From positions 1 through 15,626 of the forward strand of contig NYVS01000042.1 in NCBI GenBank assembly GCA_002684755.1: 15,626 nucleotides of DNA. Direction: 5' to 3'. Positions within the stretch are counted from its first letter, which is position 1. Each line of letters opens with the position of its first letter. The notes below the pieces were generated by a model. It was not told the DNA's origin, ran no database searches, and saw nothing but the letters and a program-made list of their open reading frames with translations. The position numbers and the translations under genes were made by a program. Of this stretch, positions 7,656 through 13,779 are shown in pieces. The stretch comes from Phycisphaerae bacterium (GTDB lineage: Bacteria; Planctomycetota; Phycisphaerae; Phycisphaerales; SM1A02).

Positions 7656-7660
7656 TCACC

Positions 7661-9049
7661 GTGCCCGACGCCCCCCTCATGCTTTCCATCTCCGGCGCCC
7701 GTGGAATCGTCGGCGCCACCATGACGCCCGAGATCGTCGCCCGGTACGCCGGCGCCTTCGGCTCGCTCCTTCGAGAAACCGTGACGGACCGTCCGCCGCG
7801 ACTGGTGGTCGGCCACGACGGCCGGCGATCGGGATCGTGCCTCGCCTCGGCGGCCGCGGCGGGTCTCGCCGGGGTCGGTTGTGAAGTCACGCTTCTGGGC
7901 GTGAGCACCACACCCACCGTCGGCGTGATGATCCGCGAACTCGAGTGCGACGGCGGCATCAACGTGACCGCGAGCCACAATCCGATCGAGTGGAACGGCA
8001 TCAAGTGCCTCGACGCCGACGGCCTGGCGCCTCCGGGCCCGGTGGCGGAGGAGATCATCGCGCGATTCGAAGGAAGTCGACTCGACCGGATGGCCGGTGC
8101 GGACTGCGGGCGGATCCAGCACCGCGACGACGGATCTCGGATCCACGTCGACAAGGTGCTCGGGATCGTCGACGTCGAACTGATCCGATCGAAGCGGTTC
8201 CGCGTGGTGCTCGATTCCGTGGCGGCGTCTGGTGGCCCCGCGGGCCGGATGCTGCTCGAAGCCCTCGGCTGCGACCTGCTCCACCTCCACGGTGAACCGA
8301 CCGGAATCTTCCCCCACACCCCGGAGCCGACGGAAGCGAATCTGACCGAACTGGCGAACGCGGTCGCCGCCGACGGGAGCGCGGCGATCGGATTCGCCCA
8401 GGATCCCGACGCCGATCGGCTTGCGATCGTGGATGGAACAGGCCGCTACATCGGTGAGGAACGAACCCTCGTTCTCGCTGCGCTGCGGATGATGCAACGA
8501 CACGGCGGCGGCCCCGTCGCCGCCAACCTCTCCACCAGCCGCATGATCGACGACGTCTGTGCCGGCTTCGAGGGTGGCCGGGTGATTCGGACCGCCGTCG
8601 GCGAAGCGAACGTCGTCCAGGGCATCCGCGCCCATCAGGGGCGAATCGGCGGCGAAGGCAACGGTGGCGTGATCGTGCCCGAGGTCTGCTTCATCCGGGA
8701 TTCCCTTTCGGCGATGGCGATCGTGCTCGAACTGCTCGCCAGCGACGGACGCACGCTCGCCGGCATCGTCGAGGAACTGCCTCGCTACGCGATGATCAAG
8801 CGGAAGTGGGATCTCTCCTCGGTGGGCGGAAAGTCCGCCGTTCCGAAGATTCTCAAGAAGGTGGCGAAGCACTGGCGGGACGGCCGGGTGGACGATGCCG
8901 ACGGGGTTCGGGTCGACGTCGGGGACGCCTGGGTGCACGTCCGCCCCAGCAACACCGAACCGATCATCCGTCTCATCGCGGAGGCCCCCACCGACGAGGC
9001 CGCATCGGCGATCGCCGACGAAGCGGCCGCGGTCGCCGGGATCGCCTGA
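7661..9049 (+). CDS. glmM: Alpha-D-phosphohexomutase, probably phosphoglucosamine mutase (archaeal-like GlmM)
   Basis: This 462-residue protein has the four-domain phosphohexomutase layout. SGARGIVG (11-18) opens domain 1, TASHNP carries the phospho-accepting serine S105, and DPDADR (D248, D250, D252) binds Mg2+. GEGNGG (331-336) is the sugar-specificity loop, and RPSNTEP (428-434) is the phosphate-binding loop in domain 4. The enzyme moves phosphate between C6 and C1 of a hexose, for GlmM GlcN-6-P to GlcN-1-P, feeding UDP-GlcNAc and cell-envelope synthesis. The GEGNGG loop resembles archaeal-type GlmM more than the usual bacterial GEQSGH form; phosphomanno- or phosphoglucomutase activity is possible. 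It is divergent from the PTPS-family gene and convergent with the NUDIX gene. Confidence 0.88.
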   Translation: MPDAPLMLSISGARGIVGATMTPEIVARYAGAFGSLLRETVTDRPPRLVVGHDGRRSGSCLASAAAAGLAGVGCEVTLLGVSTTPTVGVMIRELECDGGINVTASHNPIEWNGIKCLDADGLAPPGPVAEEIIARFEGSRLDRMAGADCGRIQHRDDGSRIHVDKVLGIVDVELIRSKRFRVVLDSVAASGGPAGRMLLEALGCDLLHLHGEPTGIFPHTPEPTEANLTELANAVAADGSAAIGFAQDPDADRLAIVDGTGRYIGEERTLVLAALRMMQRHGGGPVAANLSTSRMIDDVCAGFEGGRVIRTAVGEANVVQGIRAHQGRIGGEGNGGVIVPEVCFIRDSLSAMAIVLELLASDGRTLAGIVEELPRYAMIKRKWDLSSVGGKSAVPKILKKVAKHWRDGRVDDADGVRVDVGDAWVHVRPSNTEPIIRLIAEAPTDEAASAIADEAAAVAGIA

Positions 9050-9063
9050 GTCCCCCGCGGCGA

Positions 9064-9090
9064 CGGGTGCGTGACCGGGTGCGAGACCGG
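9064..9090. repeat. 12-bp tandem repeat in a convergent intergenic gap
   Basis: CGGGTGCGTGAC (9064-9075) is followed directly by CGGGTGCGAGAC (9076-9087), 11 of 12 identical, and then CGG, the first three bases of a third copy. The repeat sits in the 87 bp gap between the convergent phosphohexomutase and NUDIX genes. No function is apparent. Confidence 0.55.
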
Positions 9091-9117
9091 ACGTGGTGTC
9101 GTGTCGAGCCCGTGATG

Positions 9118-9143
9118 CGGCTGGACGAACCGGATTTCAGCCG
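9118..9143. terminator. Candidate stem-loop between convergent genes, no T-run
   Basis: CGGCTG (9118-9123) and CAGCCG (9138-9143) form a perfect 6 bp stem with a 14-base loop, overlapping the NUDIX stop codon. Neither strand has a T-tract after it, so it would be a weak or factor-dependent terminator at best. Confidence 0.22.
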
Positions 9144-9685
9144 AGCGGCCGGGTGTCCTCGACGATCCGCGAGACGAGATCGTCGCCACCGCAGTCGATC
9201 TCGACCATGAGGAATCCGCCCGAGTGCCGTCGTGGCTTGAGCAAAGGCCAGAGGACCTTTCGGTCCGTCTCCGGGATTCGGAGCCGTTCGACCTCGTCCA
9301 CCGGCACCCACTCCAGCGTGCCTTCGTCGAATTCCGAACGCGGGAGTTCGGCGGGGTCGATGCGGCGGGTCACCTCGAAGCAGAAGAGCAACCAGTGCAT
9401 CTCGCCCTGATACGCCTTCTCGGCGACCATCGCGAACATCCGGATGTCCTCTTCGGGAATCTCGATTCCCGCCTCCTCGTGAATCTCGCGGCGAGCACAC
9501 TCGTGCGGCGTCTCGCCGATGGAGATCTCCATCTTGCCGCCGATCGGAGAGTACATGTCGGGATTCGGATGCTTCCTTCGATGAAGCATCAGCAGCCGAT
9601 CGTCCTCCGTCCACAGGTAGCAGAGCACCGCCATCCGGTACGGAAGTCCGCTCGGCTCGTACCGCTGGTCGTTCACGTCGCTCAT
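9137..9685 (-). CDS. NUDIX hydrolase
   Basis: This 182-residue NUDIX-fold protein contains GGKMEISIGETP (49-60), then RREIHEEAGI (65-74), which supplies R66, E67, E70 and E71, the metal-binding glutamates of the NUDIX box. The spacing between the leading Gly50 and first Glu58 is seven residues instead of the classical five, so the box is a variant with a two-residue insertion. NUDIX enzymes hydrolyse nucleoside diphosphates linked to another moiety, often oxidised dNTPs; the exact substrate cannot be read here. The start codon overlaps the dapA stop (ATGA, 9682-9685), so the two are translationally coupled. No cellular link to DapA is evident. The end is convergent with the phosphohexomutase gene. 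Confidence 0.88.
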   Translation of the reverse strand: MSDVNDQRYEPSGLPYRMAVLCYLWTEDDRLLMLHRRKHPNPDMYSPIGGKMEISIGETPHECARREIHEEAGIEIPEEDIRMFAMVAEKAYQGEMHWLLFCFEVTRRIDPAELPRSEFDEGTLEWVPVDEVERLRIPETDRKVLWPLLKPRRHSGGFLMVEIDCGGDDLVSRIVEDTRPLG

Positions 9686-10626
9686 CGCAGGCCCGCCGAT
9701 CGGGAGGTGGGCACGCCACCGGCGGGCCCCTCGATGCCGGCCGATCCGAGCAGTTCGAGAATGGCCTCGCGGGTCGACTCGGCGGCGGTCGCGAGCGGTG
9801 GCCGAACGACGCCGGTGTCCCGCCCGAGGATGGCCATCGCGGCCTTGATCGGAACTGGATTCCCGTCCAGCCCGAGAAGACCGTTCGACAGCGCGAAGAG
9901 ACGCTCGTGGATGGAACGGGCCGCCGCGAAGTCACCGCGATTCGCCGCGGCGACCTGCCGTGCGACCTCGCCCGGCGCGATGTTGCCCACCACGCTGACC
10001 GCCCCGATCGCACCGACCGACTGCATCGGCAGGGTGAGCGGATCGTCGCCCGAGAGAATCGCGAGATCGCAGCGCTGCGCGAGCTCGCTGACGTATCCGA
10101 CCGATCCGTTGGCGACCTTGATCGCCACGATCCGTTCGTGAGTCGCGAGTCGCACGACGGTGTCGGGCGCGAGTCCGACCCCCGTCCGGCTCGGCACGTC
10201 GTAGAGGACGATCGGGACCCGCGCGGAATCCGCGAGTGACGAGAAGTGGCGGAAGAGCCCCTCCTGGGAGGGTCGGTTGTAGTACGGGGTGACCTGCAGG
10301 GTCGCCGTCGCACCAAGATCCGCAGCCTCCGCCGAGTGCTCGATCGCCGAGACGGTTGAATTGGAGCCGGCACCGACGACCACCGAGAGCCCGAGCGGGC
10401 CCGCGGTCGCCGCGACGGATCGAATGACGGTCCGTCGCTCTTCGGCGGTGAGCGTCGGCGTCTCTCCGGTCGTCCCGCAGGGAAGCACACCGGCGACTCC
10501 TCCGGATGCCTGAAAGAGAACCTGGGCCTCGAGGGCGGGAAGATCCACTGCGGAAGCATCCGCGGTGAACGGGGTGACGAGTGCGGTGTGAACGCCCGCG
10601 AAGTCGCCGGGCCTGGGATCGGACAT
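9682..10626 (-). CDS. dapA: 4-hydroxy-tetrahydrodipicolinate synthase
   Basis: DapA condenses pyruvate with aspartate semialdehyde in diaminopimelate/lysine synthesis, a class I aldolase reaction in the cytoplasm. This 314-residue protein shows the family landmarks: GTTGE (51-55) for pyruvate binding, PYYNRPSQEG with the Y115/Y116 pair (114-123), YDVPSRTG with Y142 and R147 (142-149), and the Schiff-base lysine K170 in IVAIKVANGS. E. coli uses T44, T45, Y107, Y133, R138 and K161 in the same order and spacing. IKVANGS differs from the common IKEATGD, a minor drift. The start ATG 10626 is preceded by GGAGG six bases upstream. Another DHDPS-family aldolase (for example N-acetylneuraminate lyase) is less likely given GTTGE. 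It is coupled to the NUDIX gene and follows pdxJ on the same strand. Confidence 0.93.
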   Translation of the reverse strand: MSDPRPGDFAGVHTALVTPFTADASAVDLPALEAQVLFQASGGVAGVLPCGTTGETPTLTAEERRTVIRSVAATAGPLGLSVVVGAGSNSTVSAIEHSAEAADLGATATLQVTPYYNRPSQEGLFRHFSSLADSARVPIVLYDVPSRTGVGLAPDTVVRLATHERIVAIKVANGSVGYVSELAQRCDLAILSGDDPLTLPMQSVGAIGAVSVVGNIAPGEVARQVAAANRGDFAAARSIHERLFALSNGLLGLDGNPVPIKAAMAILGRDTGVVRPPLATAAESTREAILELLGSAGIEGPAGGVPTSRSAGLR

Positions 10627-10632
10627 CGTGTG

Positions 10633-10658
10633 CCTCCATCGATCGCATCCTGCGATGG
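10633..10658 (-). promoter_or_regulatory. dapA Shine-Dalgarno with two mutually exclusive small hairpins
   Basis: The minus-strand GGAGG (10633-10637 as cctcc) lies six bases before the dapA ATG. Just upstream, CCATCG (10636-10641) pairs with CGATGG (10653-10658), overlapping part of the Shine-Dalgarno. Alternatively ATCGCA (10642-10647) pairs with TGCGAT (10651-10656) and leaves it free. The two stems share bases, so only one can form. Confidence 0.3.
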
Positions 10659-10693
10659 CCGCGATCCTACCAGCGTCGCCGACCTCGACCTGA

Positions 10694-10728
10694 GAATCGA
10701 CGGGCCGGCCGAATCTCCCGGTCGATTC
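10694..10728 (-). terminator. Stem-loop downstream of pdxJ (possible terminator or dapA leader element)
   Basis: GAATCGAC (10694-10701) and GTCGATTC (10721-10728) are perfect 8 bp complements separated by 19 bases. GGG/CCC inside the loop could lengthen the stem with a one-base bulge. It lies in the 156 bp gap between pdxJ and dapA. There is no T-run after it on the minus strand, so intrinsic termination is not assured. Confidence 0.35.
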
Positions 10729-10782
10729 GCGGTTTCACCCGGGTTTCCCCAAGCCGGCCCGATCGGACCCCCGAGGCATCGC

Positions 10783-11529
10783 TCAGGACGCCGCTTCGTT
10801 GATCAGATTCCGCATCTCGCGAACCGCCTCACGGAGTCCGATGAAGATCGATCGGCTCACGATCGAGTGCCCGATGTGCAGTTCCCGGAGCCCCGGAAGG
10901 GCGGCGATCGCCTGGACGTTCGCGTAGTTCAGGGCGTGCCCGGCGTTGAAACGCATGCCCGCCGCCACGATGGCCTCGCCCGCCCGGGCGACCGCGGCGA
11001 GTTCTTCCACCACGGGCGGCGATTCCGCCGATCGGCCGTGGTCGTGGAACGCGTGGGCGTAGGGGCCGGTGTGAACCTCGCAGATCGAAAAACCGCAGGC
11101 GGCGGCGGCTTCGATCTGGGCCGGATCTGGATCGATGAAGGCGGAGACCGGGATGCCGTGGTCCTGGAGCTCCGCGACGACTTCGGCCAGTCGGGCCCGC
11201 GATCCTGCGACATCGAGCCCCCCCTCGGTGGTGATCTCATGGCGGCCTTCGGGGACCAGCATCACGACCTCCGGCCTCACCTTGCTGGCGATCGCGACCA
11301 TCTCGTCCGTCGCGGCCATCTCGAGGTTGAGCTTGATCTGGACGAGTTCGCTGAGTCGCCGGACATCGTCGTCCTGGATGTGACGTCGATCCTCTCGAAG
11401 GTGGATCGTGATTCCAGCCGCACCGCCCAGATGCGCCTCGACCGCGGCCCAGGTGGGGTCGGGCTCCCAGGTCCGCCGGGCCTGACGGACGGTCGCGACA
11501 TGGTCGATGTTCACGCCGAGTTCAATCAT
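10783..11529 (-). CDS. pdxJ: Pyridoxine 5'-phosphate synthase
   Basis: PdxJ joins 1-deoxyxylulose 5-phosphate and 3-amino-2-oxopropyl phosphate to give pyridoxine 5'-phosphate, the last ring-forming step of the DXP-dependent vitamin B6 route. The 248-residue TIM-barrel protein carries the family blocks in order: [15 protein letters not shown] (4-18), [13 protein letters not shown] (41-53, with H43 and R45), LNLEMA (67-72, catalytic-type E70), TTEGGLDV (100-107), [12 protein letters not shown] (194-205, H198) and ELHIGHSI (216-223). The last block has His where Asn is usual (ELNIGH). The length matches typical PdxJ. ATG 11529 lies directly at the conserved N-terminus, divergent from phoU with 72 bp between starts. 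Confidence 0.96.
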   Translation of the reverse strand: MIELGVNIDHVATVRQARRTWEPDPTWAAVEAHLGGAAGITIHLREDRRHIQDDDVRRLSELVQIKLNLEMAATDEMVAIASKVRPEVVMLVPEGRHEITTEGGLDVAGSRARLAEVVAELQDHGIPVSAFIDPDPAQIEAAAACGFSICEVHTGPYAHAFHDHGRSAESPPVVEELAAVARAGEAIVAAGMRFNAGHALNYANVQAIAALPGLRELHIGHSIVSRSIFIGLREAVREMRNLINEAAS

Positions 11530-11535
11530 GCCGAA

Positions 11536-11541
11536 ATGCTA
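11536..11541 (-). promoter_or_regulatory. Weak candidate -10 element immediately before pdxJ
   Basis: On the minus strand TAGCAT (4 of 6 to TATAAT) sits six bases before the ATG, the same spacing as TATACT before the PTPS-family gene. No Shine-Dalgarno is visible, so a leaderless transcript is possible. The match is weak. Confidence 0.2.
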
Positions 11542-11575
11542 CCCGCCGGCCCCCGGCATGGGGCGGTTGGAGGCG

Positions 11576-11581
11576 TATACT
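11576..11581 (+). promoter_or_regulatory. Candidate -10 element for phoU
   Basis: TATACT (5 of 6 to consensus) lies 20 bases before the TTG start at 11602, in the divergent pdxJ-phoU gap. Transcription would start near 11588 and leave room for the GAGG ribosome site at 11590-11593. No clear -35 hexamer is present. Confidence 0.35.
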
Positions 11582-11601
11582 CCAGCAACGAGGACCAACG
11601 C

Positions 11602-12303
11602 TTGAGCGACGCCAGCAACGCATTCCAGACCAGACTCGAAGACCTCCGGCTGGAGATCACCAGACAGGGCGTCCGCGTCCTCGAGCAGGCCACCAAGGCG
11701 GTCGATTGCTATTTCGACCACGATCGGACCAAGGCCGAGGAGGTCGTCGAGATCGAGGCGACGGTCGACACCGTCGACATCGAGATCGAAAAGCAGTGCA
11801 TTCCACTGCTCGCCCTCGGACAGCGCGACCCGCATTCGATCCGCTCGGTCCTCACCATCGTCAAGGTCAACAACGAATTCGAACGCATCGGGGACTGTGC
11901 CGTCACGATCGCGGAAGCGACCCTCGATCCACGACGAAAGACGAGCAACCTTCCCGACACCTACCGCGTCATGGCGAACAGCGTGCTCGGGATGATCCGC
12001 GATGCGAACCGCGCCTTGAGCAAGAGCGACCCGGTGCTCGCCCGCCGGGTGCTGGACTTCGACGACACCGTCGATCGATTCAAGATCGAGATCCTCCGAG
12101 ACGCCCAGGCCCGGGTGAGCGACGGCACGCTCGCGGTCGATGGCGCCTTCCGGATCCTCGCGGTCACGAAGTCACTCGAGCGGATCGCCGATCACTGCAC
12201 CAACGTCTGCGAGCAGGTCATCTACCTCGAGACGGGGAAGATCGTCCGACACGATTCCGAGGGCTGGACCGAGCCCGAGGAACCTCGAACCTCCGACGCC
12301 TGA
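11602..12303 (+). CDS. phoU: PhoU-family phosphate uptake/signalling regulator
   Basis: PhoU dampens phosphate import and the Pho regulon by contacting the PstB transporter and PhoR kinase. This 233-residue all-helical protein has the usual length and two-repeat architecture. Each half carries the metal-binding E-R-I-x-D motif: NEFERIGD (91-98) and SLERIADH (191-198). The end, EQVIYLETGKIVRH (204-217), is a typical PhoU C-terminus. The start is TTG at 11602 (SDASNAFQ follows), chosen because GAGG lies 8 bases upstream and the frame before it is antisense to pdxJ. No pst, phoB or phoR gene is adjacent, so its partners must lie elsewhere. A UDP-sugar pyrophosphorylase gene follows after 30 bp, probably on the same transcript. 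Confidence 0.92.
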   Translation: MSDASNAFQTRLEDLRLEITRQGVRVLEQATKAVDCYFDHDRTKAEEVVEIEATVDTVDIEIEKQCIPLLALGQRDPHSIRSVLTIVKVNNEFERIGDCAVTIAEATLDPRRKTSNLPDTYRVMANSVLGMIRDANRALSKSDPVLARRVLDFDDTVDRFKIEILRDAQARVSDGTLAVDGAFRILAVTKSLERIADHCTNVCEQVIYLETGKIVRHDSEGWTEPEEPRTSDA

Positions 12304-12333
12304 ACCCCCATTCGCCAATCCGGAATCGAAAAA

Positions 12334-13752
12334 ATGCAGAGCGCGCCGATCACCGAACGCCTCGACGCCATCGTGGCCCTCCTTGAGTCGCACGGACAGC
12401 AGCACCTCGTCGCCGGCCTCGACCGAGTCGACGAGGCGGGGCTCGAATCGTTCATCGAACAGGTGGAAGCGATCGACTTCGACGAGATCGAACGACTCGC
12501 GAAGTCGGAGGCGGGGCTCGACACACCGGCCGGATCGATCGAACCCGCCCCGTTCGTCCCCAGAAATCCCGACGGGGAGGCGGCCTTCCGCGACGCGGGG
12601 GAGGCGATCATCCGGGCCGGCCAGGTCGCGGCGTTCACCGTGGCCGGCGGCCAGGGCACCCGACTCGGCTGGAACGGCCCCAAGGGGACCTTTCCCGCGA
12701 CGCCGGTGACCGGCAAGCCGCTCTTCCGGATCTTCGCCGAACAGTTGAGCGCGGTCGATGCGAAGTACGGGGTGGAGACGCCCTGGTACGTCATGACCAG
12801 TCCGCTCAACGACGCCGCGACCCGAGCCTTCTTCCAGGACAACAACCACTTCGGACGACGGCCCGAATCGATGCTGTTCTTCCCGCAGGGCGTCATGCCC
12901 GCGGTGGACGACGACGGCCGACTGCTGCTCGAAGCCCCGGGCGTCCTCGCGGTCAGTCCCGACGGCCACGGCGGATCGCTCCGGGCGCTCCACCGAAGCG
13001 GCGCACTTGATCATGCAGCGGCCCGCGGCATCCGGCACCTTTCCTACTTCCAGGTCGACAACCCGACGGTGCAGGTCATCGATCCGCTGTTCGTCGGACT
13101 CCACGCGACCCATCCCGCCAGCTCCGGCGAAATGTCGAGCAAGATGGTGCCGAAGGTCTCGGCGGAGGAGAAGGTCGGCGTCTTCTGCGAAGTCGACGGG
13201 CGGACCGTGGTCATCGAATACAGCGATCTCCCCGCATCACTCGCGGCGGAGACGGATGCCGACGGCGGCCTCCGCTTCATCGCGGGATCGATCGCCATCC
13301 ACCTGCTCGGACTCGAATTCGTCCGCCGCGTCGCCGCGGACGACGGGGATCGGGCGATGCCGTTCCATCGCGCCCGCAAGAAGGTCCCGCACTGGAACCC
13401 CGGGACCGGCGACCGCATCGAGCCGGACACGCCGAACGCGACGAAGTTCGAGATGTTCGTCTTCGACGCCCTCGCCTTCGTCGGCCGCAGTCTCGTGCTT
13501 GAAACCGACCGGGCCGAGGAATTCGCCCCCATCAAGAACGCCGAAGGCGGAGACTCCGCGGCAAGCAGCGGCGTCCTGCAGATCGAACGGGCGGCCCGCT
13601 GGCTCGAGTCGGCCGGGGTGACCGTTCCCCGTCGCGCGGACGGTACCGTCGACGGCCGGATCGAGATCACCGCGGCCACCGCACTCGAACCGGGCGATCT
13701 CGTCGGCGCGACGCTCCCCACGCCCGCCGCCGGTGTCGACACGGTGATCTGA
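12334..13752 (+). CDS. UDPGP-family uridylyltransferase (eukaryote-like UDP-N-acetylglucosamine / UDP-sugar pyrophosphorylase)
   Basis: This enzyme class makes UDP-sugars from UTP and a sugar 1-phosphate in the cytoplasm. The 472-residue protein has the UAP1/UDPGP signature order: VAGGQGTRLG (103-112) with PKG (116-118) for nucleotide binding; SPDGHGGSLRAL (208-219), corresponding to the P-N-G-N-G-G substrate loop; SYFQVDNP (237-244); a long central domain; FEMFVFD (372-378); and FAPIKNAEG (397-405), which holds the conserved catalytic-type lysine. It is distinct from bacterial GalU and GlmU, which are shorter or carry a hexapeptide-repeat domain. GlcNAc-1-P is the likely substrate by family, but glucose-1-P or others are possible. 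The ribosome site is weak (CGGAA), so translation may depend on phoU upstream. The 3' end is convergent with recJ. Confidence 0.85.
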   Translation: MQSAPITERLDAIVALLESHGQQHLVAGLDRVDEAGLESFIEQVEAIDFDEIERLAKSEAGLDTPAGSIEPAPFVPRNPDGEAAFRDAGEAIIRAGQVAAFTVAGGQGTRLGWNGPKGTFPATPVTGKPLFRIFAEQLSAVDAKYGVETPWYVMTSPLNDAATRAFFQDNNHFGRRPESMLFFPQGVMPAVDDDGRLLLEAPGVLAVSPDGHGGSLRALHRSGALDHAAARGIRHLSYFQVDNPTVQVIDPLFVGLHATHPASSGEMSSKMVPKVSAEEKVGVFCEVDGRTVVIEYSDLPASLAAETDADGGLRFIAGSIAIHLLGLEFVRRVAADDGDRAMPFHRARKKVPHWNPGTGDRIEPDTPNATKFEMFVFDALAFVGRSLVLETDRAEEFAPIKNAEGGDSAASSGVLQIERAARWLESAGVTVPRRADGTVDGRIEITAATALEPGDLVGATLPTPAAGVDTVI

Positions 13753-13779
13753 ACCGATTCGAACGAGCGGCTGCGGTGA

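Noticed and set aside
7310..7660. Upstream-extended phosphohexomutase start
   Set aside because: It would overlap the PTPS-family gene antisense and adds no domain; GTG 7661 has an AGGAG five bases upstream and begins just before the family N-terminus.
7574..8938. N-terminal extension of the PTPS-family frame to 578 codons
   Set aside because: The extension runs antisense through the phosphohexomutase gene; the recognisable PTPS domain begins exactly at MFEL, at 7573.
8973..10559. Minus-strand frame of 528 codons across the NUDIX and dapA genes
   Set aside because: It overlaps three strongly supported genes in another frame, and its translation is an arginine/serine/proline-rich shadow.
10588..11601. 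Upstream-extended phoU frame
   Set aside because: It is antisense to pdxJ, and the PhoU fold starts after TTG 11602.
13753..13779. Search for a bidirectional terminator between the pyrophosphorylase and recJ stops
   Set aside because: The 27 bp gap has no convincing stem and no T-run on either strand.
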